Shown here: piece by piece, positions 1 through 4,744 of the stretch
Layout of the letters: every line of letters starts with the position of its first letter
How positions within the stretch are numbered: the stretch's first letter is position 1
Assembly: GCA_015058945.1 (NCBI GenBank)
Contig: SVBF01000001.1
Location: 32,386 to 96,385 of the forward strand
DNA: 64,000 nt
From: Erysipelotrichaceae bacterium
GTDB lineage: Bacteria; Bacillota_I; Bacilli_A; RFN20; CAG-826
Direction: 5' to 3'
Translations under genes and position numbers: made by a program
Notes under the pieces: model-generated
Told to the model about the DNA's origin: nothing
What the model saw: only the letters and a program-made list of their open reading frames with translations
Database searches by the model: none

Positions 1-269
1 GTTCTTTCCGTACCGACGAAGGACTTCCCGTAGAAGTCATAATCGATGAGGAAGGGGTCTTCGGCCTGCCCTTGGTCGATCACTTGCTTCCTCAGGGATT
101 GGAAATCTTTGCCACTAATTGCGGCGGGGTTGCTGTAGGAAACGCCCGTGACGGCAAAAAGGGTGGTGATGGCAAGGATGTAGACAAGACTGATGACGCC
201 GAGGGAAATCACGCCCTTTTTGCTAAAGAAGGACGAAAAGACTTTCTTAAGAAAACCCTTTGCTTTCAC
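1..269 (-). CDS. Membrane-anchored protein of unknown function, N-terminal part
   Basis: The gene runs off the left edge, so only about 89 N-terminal residues are visible. It starts at GTG 269 with a basic stretch (VKAKGFLKK), then a hydrophobic segment at about residues 16-40 (GVISLGVISLVYILAITTLF), which is a signal anchor or uncleaved signal peptide. A soluble part with no recognisable motif follows (SNPAAISGKDFQSLRKQVID). An in-frame TAG four codons upstream of the GTG excludes a longer start. There is no Shine-Dalgarno. TAGTAT lies six bases upstream of the GTG, which fits the leaderless pattern seen elsewhere in the window. Function cannot be assigned from this fragment. Confidence 0.6.
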   Translation of the reverse strand, partial: MKAKGFLKKVFSSFFSKKGVISLGVISLVYILAITTLFAVTGVSYSNPAAISGKDFQSLRKQVIDQGQAEDPFLIDYDFYGKSFVGTER

Positions 270-373
270 GGGAGAATACTACCATCAAACAAAAATAGAG
301 AATAGCAAGCAGCACATCTTTGCGGTTCCGCAGCAGCGGACGAGCACGCTCCCCACGCTTTCTCACCCCGGGC

Positions 374-561
374 GTGGATGAGTGCCATATAGAGGTGATG
401 GTGGGCTGACTCGGCTTAACTCATCCCATGAGATCTCTTAGCCTCGCCTGGCGCATTGGGCACCGTTATCGGCGCTAGGTCAAACCACAACGACGCCTAA
501 ACTGTAGGCGCTGGTTGGGGGACTCCTTCGGACCTGGGTTCGATTCCCAGCGACTCCACCA
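374..561 (+). ncRNA. ssrA: tmRNA-like 3' part (partial, possibly a remnant)
   Basis: The 3' end has the tmRNA-type T-arm and acceptor strand: GGAC, a CTGGG/CCCAG stem around TTCGATT, CGACTCC, discriminator A and encoded CCA at 559-561. Upstream, GTCAAACC followed by a hairpin (ACGCCT/AGGCG) resembles the region before the tRNA-like domain of Firmicutes tmRNAs. A further stem pairs GGATGAGT (about 376) with ACTCATCC (about 419). A rho-independent terminator follows directly. I could not find the matching 5' acceptor strand (GGAGTCG-like), the usual GGATTCGAC motif, or a tag ending in ALAA. It is therefore either a 3' fragment left by integration or a very divergent tmRNA. A plain tRNA does not fit because there is no D- or anticodon arm. 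Confidence 0.45.
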
Positions 562-563
562 TC
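550..563 (+). repeat. 14-bp direct repeat, copy 1 (att-like, tmRNA 3' end)
   Basis: GCGACTCCACCATC covers the acceptor 3' strand and CCA of the tmRNA-like gene. An exact copy lies at 1521-1534. The 3' ends of tmRNA and tRNA genes are classic integrase targets, so this is a plausible attachment site. No integrase gene is present between the copies. Confidence 0.5.
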
Positions 564-570
564 AGTATCC

Positions 571-605
571 GAGTCCCAAGTCCTGACTGGCTTGGGATTT
601 TTCGA
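571..605 (+). terminator. Rho-independent terminator after tmRNA-like gene
   Basis: Stem TCCCAAG (574-580) / CTTGGGA (591-597) followed by a T-run. A close copy of this hairpin occurs at 2511-2540. Confidence 0.75.
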
Positions 606-609
606 TATA

Positions 610-638
610 TTGCGTACATAAAAATGTACATATATAAT
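610..638 (+). promoter_or_regulatory. Promoter and operator of the yefM-yoeB-like module
   Basis: TTGCGT (610-615), 17-bp spacer, TATAAT (633-638). The spacer holds an inverted repeat GTACAT-AAAA-ATGTAC (614-629). TGTACA is the core hexamer reported for the YefM-YoeB operator in Escherichia coli, so autoregulation by the antitoxin complex is likely. Confidence 0.75.
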
Positions 639-657
639 GAGCGCGGAGGTTGGAAAT

Positions 658-909
658 ATGCCTGTTACAAATGCTACCGCGCTGAGAAAAAACTTATTTG
701 GAACCATTGAGAATGTTGTCGCCTACAACGAGCCTGTGACTGTGACTTCGAAATCCGGCAACGTCGTTATGATTTCCGAATCCGATTATAACGCCTTGAT
801 GGAGACAGTTTATTTGATGTCCAACCCCGCCTTTATGGAAGGCTACAAAGAAGCAAAGAAACAGGATCGCTCCACCTACGAAAAATTAAATTTGGACGAG
901 GAGTGGTAA
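658..909 (+). CDS. Phd/YefM family antitoxin
   Basis: The 83-residue protein matches the Phd/YefM antitoxin fold: N-terminal DNA-binding part (MPVTNATALRKNLFGTIENV), then the conserved TSKSGNVVMISESDYNAL segment, then an acidic C-terminal tail (NLDEEW) that would wrap and neutralise the toxin. The start is ATG 658, nine bases after GGAGG (645-649). An upstream in-frame ATG at 637 overlaps the -10 box and is unlikely. The YoeB-like toxin begins three bases after the stop, as expected for a type II module. Family assignment is firm; which YefM subgroup it belongs to is not. Confidence 0.9.
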   Translation: MPVTNATALRKNLFGTIENVVAYNEPVTVTSKSGNVVMISESDYNALMETVYLMSNPAFMEGYKEAKKQDRSTYEKLNLDEEW

Positions 910-912
910 ACG

Positions 913-1173
913 ATGTACGAGGTTCTTTTCTCCAAAAGGGCCATCAAGGACCGGGAGCTTTTGAAATCCGCCGGCCTTTCCGAAAAGGCGAGGGCTCTTT
1001 GCAAAATTATTGCAGAGGATCCATTCCGCAATCCGCCACCCTATGAAAAGCTAGTCGGGGACCTAAGTGGATCCTATTCTCGCAGAATTAACGTCCAACA
1101 CCGTCTCGTGTACGATATCGACAAAGAAAAACACATCGTCTATGTCTTGAGGATGTGGTCTCATTGCAAATGA
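913..1173 (+). CDS. yoeB: Txe/YoeB family mRNA interferase toxin
   Basis: The 86-residue protein has the YoeB signature: PPPYEKLVGDLSGSYSRRIN followed by VQHRLVYDI and a C-terminal RMWSHCK. In characterised YoeB the catalytic residues are Glu46, Arg65 and a C-terminal His. Equivalent Glu, Arg and His are all visible here, so it looks active. YoeB binds the ribosome and cuts mRNA in the A site. It is translationally coupled to the antitoxin at 658-909 and shares its operator-controlled promoter. Confidence 0.9.
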   Translation: MYEVLFSKRAIKDRELLKSAGLSEKARALCKIIAEDPFRNPPPYEKLVGDLSGSYSRRINVQHRLVYDIDKEKHIVYVLRMWSHCK

Positions 1174-1520
1174 GGGCATGAGCGGGTTATAGACCATTAC
1201 GGTCAGATGCAAAATGTAAGCAATTGTCCTTCACAAGAAGGAATCATTATTTCATTAGAGGATTTTTTGGCCGGCATCAACGATCGGACATCCGGCAAAG
1301 GGATAAAGCAAATCGATTTTTATCTTCGAAACTATCCCCATTATCACAGTTGCTCAATTGGTCTCTATATCGATAAGTTCAATATCAATGGCGAAACAAG
1401 GCGCAACAATAAATACTCGTTTCCACAATGAACCGAATTTCCGCTTGGTCTTTTTAGTAAGACGACCTTTCCAAAATCTAGGCAACCAGCAAACCGGACG
1501 CGGATACCGTCCAGAACGGG
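1174..1520. other. Low-information stretch inside the island
   Basis: No gene can be supported here. One open frame at 1207-1431 (+) would give a 74-residue protein (begins MQNVSNCPSQEGII), but it has no Shine-Dalgarno, no recognisable motif and atypical composition. It is listed only as a weak possibility. Confidence 0.3.
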
Positions 1521-1534
1521 GCGACTCCACCATC
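1521..1534 (+). repeat. 14-bp direct repeat, copy 2 (att-like)
   Basis: Exact second copy of GCGACTCCACCATC, 971 bp from copy 1. It is preceded by GAACGGG instead of the T-arm, so it is not part of another tmRNA. The two copies bracket the YefM/YoeB module. Confidence 0.5.
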
Positions 1535-1543
1535 GTTAACAGC

Positions 1544-1673
1544 TTTATGCGAACACTTCTATGTCGATAGAAACATGTTCGGATTCACCCGCGACGCGAC
1601 CGAATTAATGAAGAAGAACTGCCTCAAATTCGGTTATAAATACTATCGCGGAAAGAAAATCGAGGGGGCCTGA
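1544..1673 (+). pseudogene. C-terminal remnant of an unknown gene
   Basis: A frame ending in TGA at 1671-1673 reads like genuine protein (FTRDATELMKKNCLKFGYKY then YRGKKIEGA) but has no plausible start or Shine-Dalgarno. Upstream it merges into the att-like repeat at 1521-1534. It looks like the tail of a gene truncated at the repeat. The family is not recognised. Confidence 0.35.
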
Positions 1674-1697
1674 AATTGGCATCCCCTCTTTTCATTG

Positions 1698-2132
1698 TTA
1701 GGCGTATTTGGGTTCGCCATATTCCCTTTTCATTGCTTTTGTTGAGACGACCCACTGTTTGCCGTATTTGCAGGCATCGACGCCTGCTTTTAGCTTTCCA
1801 TATGCTATTGCTTTGCGGAGCGTCGATTCGTTGAGACCCCACATCCTGGTAGCCTCGACGAACGCGACGAGCCCGTCGAATGGTGTGGCAATATCGGCTC
1901 CGCCGTAGAAAAGCTCTTCGCAAGAAAGGTCTATTTCATCATTCCAAATGACCCCGTATCCCCCTGGGCCAACATGGGCCTTCTCGAACAGGTCGTTTTC
2001 CTTGAGTTGCTGGAAAACGGGAATCTCGTCGAAAACGGGTTTGACGTCATATATTTTGCTTACTCCCTCGACGAATTGGGCGAGCAAGCGGTAGTCCTCT
2101 AAAGGGACGACATGGTTAAGTTTGTGGAACAT
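1698..2132 (-). CDS. DUF2442 protein with C-terminal HTH-like segment
   Basis: The 144-residue protein starts at ATG 2132, preceded by GGAGG with good spacing. Residues about 1-80 match DUF2442 (FHKLNHVVPLEDYRLLAQF, then YDVKPVFDEIPVFQQL, GGYGVIWNDEIDLSCEELF). The C-terminus (RMWGLNESTLRKAIAYGKLK, then CKYGKQWVVSTKAMKREYG) looks like an excisionase- or MerR-type helix-turn-helix, so it may bind DNA. It lies 16 bp downstream of the DUF4160 gene on the same strand. DUF4160/DUF2442 pairs recur next to each other in bacteria and have been suggested to be toxin-antitoxin-like; that role is inference here. Confidence 0.8.
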   Translation of the reverse strand: MFHKLNHVVPLEDYRLLAQFVEGVSKIYDVKPVFDEIPVFQQLKENDLFEKAHVGPGGYGVIWNDEIDLSCEELFYGGADIATPFDGLVAFVEATRMWGLNESTLRKAIAYGKLKAGVDACKYGKQWVVSTKAMKREYGEPKYA

Positions 2133-2148
2133 TGCTTTTCCTCCTGGA

Positions 2149-2403
2149 TTACTCAAGCGGTTTGATCTTTCCGATCTTGCCGGTTTCCCACATTTCAGCA
2201 AGCTCTGAACGATGGATCTCCATCCACTCCCGCACTAGTCGCAACGCACGATTGGGGAGCTCCCCTTCGAGGATGTCCCCATTTTCGATGATAAGCGTCG
2301 CGTTATGCTCTCCATACGATGCATGGATGTGGGGCGGATTGTGCTCGCGGGGCTTGTGATACATGTAGATGACGATTCCGTAGAATGCGGCTAACAGTGG
2401 CAT
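2149..2403 (-). CDS. DUF4160 family protein
   Basis: The 84-residue protein starts at ATG 2403 behind GGAGG. The DUF4160 hallmark is clear: FYGIVIYMYHKPREHNPPHI followed by HASYGEHNATLIIENGDILE and then the RALRLVREWMEIHRSELAEM helix. An in-frame upstream ATG (2436) would place the start inside the operator, so the shorter form is chosen. It is the first gene of a two-gene operon with the DUF2442-HTH protein. A perfect palindrome at 2431-2448 lies directly upstream. Its biochemical role is unknown. Confidence 0.85.
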   Translation of the reverse strand: MPLLAAFYGIVIYMYHKPREHNPPHIHASYGEHNATLIIENGDILEGELPNRALRLVREWMEIHRSELAEMWETGKIGKIKPLE

Positions 2404-2430
2404 TGGTCTATCCTCCTGACATAATAAATA

Positions 2431-2448
2431 TATCACGGAAGCGTGATA
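2431..2448. promoter_or_regulatory. Perfect palindromic operator upstream of DUF4160 gene
   Basis: TATCACG-GAAG-CGTGATA is a perfect inverted repeat 28 bp upstream of the DUF4160 start codon, next to AT-rich -10-like sequence on the minus strand. It is a likely binding site for the module's own HTH protein. Confidence 0.65.
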
Positions 2449-2510
2449 AATTCAATGCTATTGCCTTGTGTATATCTGCAAAACGTATGCAACGGACCAC
2501 CATTGCGAAC

Positions 2511-2540
2511 AAATCCCAAGTCATAAGCGGCTTGGGATTT
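2511..2540. terminator. Hairpin copied from the tmRNA terminator
   Basis: AAATCCCAAG...CTTGGGATTT forms a stem nearly identical to the terminator at 571-605. CCACCAT precedes it at about the same distance as in the first copy. It may be the original downstream flank of the tmRNA locus, displaced by insertion. Confidence 0.55.
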
Positions 2541-2546
2541 CCCAGC

Positions 2547-2600
2547 AGATTAAATTAGCCTATTTCAAAATCGGCAAAAGAGTCATTTTTGAAAGCAAAC
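2547..2600 (+). pseudogene. Excisionase-like HTH remnant
   Basis: A short frame reads LAYFKIGKRVIFESKHSVA then stop. This resembles the wing/strand end of HTH_17/excisionase-type proteins (typical pattern: F-K-I-G-K-R-V-x-F). There is no start codon and no upstream helix. It would fit a decayed integrative element. Confidence 0.3.
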
Positions 2601-2760
2601 ATAGTGTTGCTTGAATCTTTGCTCGGCTTTCCCAAAGTGGGTTTATCCATTTATGGATTTGCTTTTGTTCATAAACCGGCACATTGATTAAGCTCTTGGG
2701 ATTAAGCCTGCCCTTGGGATTATTGGTCAAACACCAATAAGCACATATCTTATCGGTTAC

Positions 2761-2790
2761 CAACAAAAATGTTGTCAACAAAAATGTTGG
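2761..2790. repeat. Two tandem palindromes (operator-like)
   Basis: CAACAAAAATGTTG occurs twice, 16 bp start to start. Each copy is an inverted repeat (CAACA/TGTTG). On the minus strand the junction between them reads TTGACA, a consensus -35. No convincing gene lies downstream, so this looks like an orphan regulatory site. Confidence 0.55.
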
Positions 2791-2984
2791 GAACATTAAA
2801 ACCAGTGAAAGGGAACACAAAAAGCAAAAAATATGACGGACGCATTGAGATCTTAATAACCCCGGGTCGTTTGATTATCAGCGTTTTTTTCTTTTCACCG
2901 GAACGGGTTTGAACCACCCTATCTTATTGCGACCACTGAGTATGCTCGAAAACATCCTGCCGAGACCTTCCTTTATCGCTCTCA

Positions 2985-3213
2985 GGGGTTCGGGTGTGTC
3001 TCTTCCGCAGGCTTTACTCATTGGCAGACCATCGAGCAGATCGACGAGAACACGATCAAAGTTTCGCTAGATATGCAAAACGAAGGCGCGATCGTGAGTT
3101 TTGCCCTAGGCTGCGGACTCGATTTGTATATTCTGTCCCCGGATTGGCTCAAAGAACGTGTGCGTGACGTGGCTAAGGAACCAGCCGCGCGGTACGACAC
3201 CGAAGCGAATTAA
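2985..3213 (+). pseudogene. WYL-domain regulator, C-terminal remnant
   Basis: The frame ending at TAA 3211-3213 reads GFTHWQTIEQIDENTIKVSL, then SFALGCGLDLYILSPDWLKE, then RVRDVAKEPAARY. This is the C-terminal part of WYL-domain (YafY-like) transcriptional regulators. The N-terminal HTH and most of the WYL core are missing and no start codon exists, so the gene is broken. Sequence to the left (2860-2985) may be more of it out of frame. Confidence 0.55.
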
Positions 3214-3297
3214 CTCATCAATTGGAAGAACAATCCAGCCTTGTTTTACTGGATTACATAAGACCAAATACCAAGACTGTTTTCCGTGCACATTCAT

Positions 3298-3323
3298 TTA
3301 CAAAAAGATTACATTGTCTTACA
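3298..3323 (+). promoter_or_regulatory. Phased TTACA repeats upstream of DinJ-like gene
   Basis: TTACA occurs at 3298, 3309 and 3319, spaced 11 and 10 bp, on one face of the helix, just upstream of the antitoxin start. Another copy is at 3254. Ribbon-helix-helix proteins typically bind such short repeats, so this is a likely autoregulatory site. Confidence 0.45.
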
Positions 3324-3348
3324 AATGAAATACGGAAGGTGAAGGAAA

Positions 3349-3648
3349 ATGGCTATTGTTCAATTTAGAGTCGAAGACGAATTAAAAAAGGAGGCCGCTT
3401 TTGTGTTCGAGAGATTAGGCTTGGATTTGTCTTCTGCGATGAGGCTCTTTTTGAGGCGGTCCGTCGATTGTAAAGGCATACCTTTTCCAATGACGCTATC
3501 GGAAAACGCATACCAAGCTACCGAAGCCGCTAACATTATGAGGGAATCCCAAGACATTTCGGCCAAAAACGGCAATTCCGAAATGACTCTTGAGGAAATA
3601 AATAAGGAAATCGCTCTCGCCCGAGCCAAGAGGAGAAAAAGAGAGTGA
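3349..3648 (+). CDS. RelB/DinJ family antitoxin, orphan
   Basis: The 99-residue protein starts at ATG 3349 behind GAAGG. The N-terminus is a ribbon-helix-helix DNA-binding domain of the RelB/DinJ type (VQFRVEDELKKEAAFVFERL then GLDLSSAMRLFLRRSV). The C-terminus is acidic then basic (LEEINKEIALARAKRRKRE). In type II modules a YafQ/RelE-like toxin follows directly. Here only a seven-codon frame and then a convergent terminator follow, so the toxin is missing. It may serve as a stand-alone regulator or be a leftover of a dead module. Confidence 0.85.
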   Translation: MAIVQFRVEDELKKEAAFVFERLGLDLSSAMRLFLRRSVDCKGIPFPMTLSENAYQATEAANIMRESQDISAKNGNSEMTLEEINKEIALARAKRRKRE

Positions 3649-3676
3649 CTTTTTATGCCACCATTGATGCCGGCAT

Positions 3677-3700
3677 AAAAAAAGCCGCGCAATCGGCGGC
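3677..3700 (-). terminator. Terminator of the 38-aa gene
   Basis: On the minus strand GCCGC (3700-3696 side) pairs with GCGGC (3688-3684 side), followed by seven T. It closes the small gene at 3738-3854. Confidence 0.7.
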
Positions 3701-3737
3701 CATGGATATCTGTGTTTCTCGCGGTATCGCTCGGACT

Positions 3738-3854
3738 TTAGTCTTCGTAATACTCGTGGTCCTCGGGGTAACCGAGTTCCTCATCGAGGCTCTCGTCAGA
3801 GAAGATCGCTTCAATGCTGCTGAGCTCGTTGCTATACCTTTCTTCGTTTTCCAT
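3738..3854 (-). CDS. 38-residue acidic small protein, unknown
   Basis: ATG 3854 is preceded by a strong Shine-Dalgarno (CAGGAGG, nine bases upstream). The frame closes at TAA 3738-3740 and a terminator follows. The product starts MENEERYSNELSSIEAIFSD and ends ELGYPEDHEYYED. It is very acidic, with no hydrophobic segment, Cys or recognised domain. The combination of a clean ribosome binding site, codon-like composition and dedicated terminator supports a real gene. Its acidic tail is reminiscent of antitoxin or anti-restriction peptides, which is speculation. Confidence 0.6.
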   Translation of the reverse strand: MENEERYSNELSSIEAIFSDESLDEELGYPEDHEYYED

Positions 3855-4191
3855 TGTTCTTGCCTCCTGTATCGGTGACTTTTTCGCCAAGCTCTTTCGC
3901 TTGGTTCACATGAATATAGGCCTTTTAAAAAACTAAGTAAGAGGGAATGCATCATTTGAAACCGCTTTCTTGAAAAATGCCGAAAAATTCCGATGAACAC
4001 TGAATTTTCAGTTTCGTTAAATCTTAGAAAAGTACAAATATAAGAAAACGAATTCTTTCGATGGAATCCATAGAAAACAAAGGTGAAAAACGGGAAGCCC
4101 TTACAATGATGTGAATTGGATAAAACCGCCCGATTTCGTTATTTTCAATTGGACGGCGCGGGAAAGCGGTGGGGGCGATATAATTATGCCG
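3855..4191. other. Intergenic region
   Basis: AT-rich stretch that must carry the minus-strand promoter of the 38-aa gene and, at its right end, TATAAT (4179-4184) for the next gene. No other gene or RNA is apparent. Confidence 0.4.
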
Positions 4192-4629
4192 ATGGCAAAA
4201 CCGACCAAAGCGGAAGTAAAACGCGTTTTAGGCGCCTTGAAGCGCAGCAAAAAGAAATTCGTGAGTCTCGAGGCTCTTTCGCGCCTTGTCGGACTTTACC
4301 CCGATGTCCTTGGGGATACTCTTGCATATTTCGAACCCATGATCCGCATGGATCCCTCCATCAATACCCGCGACCTCGTCCCGGCGATGCAGGAATACCT
4401 CGCCGAGCCCCTTAAGCCCGTCGTGGCGAATAAGCCCAAGCGCGTCACCGTCTCCAAAAAGGAGCTCTCGCAATATAGCTCCATCGCGGACTTCGTCTTC
4501 AAAAAGATGACCAACGTCGGTGGGCTCGTCGACACCTCGGCCGTCCTCTCCGACGAAGACCTCCACTTGTTGGAGCGTCTGGTCCAACTCGAAGTCGCCC
4601 GGCGGAAAAAGGGCGGAAAAAGGAAATAA
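4192..4629 (+). CDS. Conserved-looking protein of unknown function, possible winged helix
   Basis: The 145-residue product starts at ATG 4192 (MAKPTKAEVKRVLGALKRSK), seven bases after TATAAT (4179-4184) with no Shine-Dalgarno. ATG 4186 or a start further upstream is possible but would overlap the -10. Residues 5-70 look helical with a winged-helix-like pattern (KKFVSLEALSRLVGLYPDVL). A lysine-rich linker follows, then a C-terminal helix and basic tail (LERLVQLEVARRKKGGKRK). The basic ends suggest nucleic-acid binding. A terminator follows at once. I do not recognise the family. Confidence 0.65.
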   Translation: MAKPTKAEVKRVLGALKRSKKKFVSLEALSRLVGLYPDVLGDTLAYFEPMIRMDPSINTRDLVPAMQEYLAEPLKPVVANKPKRVTVSKKELSQYSSIADFVFKKMTNVGGLVDTSAVLSDEDLHLLERLVQLEVARRKKGGKRK

Positions 4630-4630
4630 T

Positions 4631-4656
4631 TCCCGGGCGACCGGGATTTTCTTTTA
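4631..4656 (+). terminator. Rho-independent terminator
   Basis: TCCCGG-GCGA-CCGGGA stem followed by TTTTCTTTTA. Confidence 0.8.
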
Positions 4657-4686
4657 TTTAAGCGCACGCCTTAGGCGCGAAAATCA

Positions 4687-4715
4687 TTGAGCGCGTAAAT
4701 TCAAATCACTATACT
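4687..4715 (+). promoter_or_regulatory. Promoter of the PFOR gene
   Basis: TTGAGC (4687-4692), 17-bp spacer, TATACT (4710-4715). A Shine-Dalgarno AAAGGAG follows before ATG 4745. Confidence 0.7.
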
Positions 4716-4744
4716 AACTTCGTTAAAGGAGATTTTTAGCTACA

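Noticed and set aside
475..561. An ordinary tRNA gene at the left end
   Set aside because: The T-arm and acceptor 3' strand are present, but no D-arm, anticodon arm or 5' acceptor strand can be placed. The upstream part fits tmRNA better.
2560..2820. An 86-codon minus-strand frame (MCSLSLVLMFPTFLLT...)
   Set aside because: It has no Shine-Dalgarno, runs through the tandem operator palindromes and short CTTGGGATTA repeats, and shows no family resemblance.
3653..4000. A 115-codon minus-strand frame over the 38-aa gene
   Set aside because: The frame lacks a ribosome site and crosses the terminator; the 38-aa frame has a strong Shine-Dalgarno and ends before the terminator.
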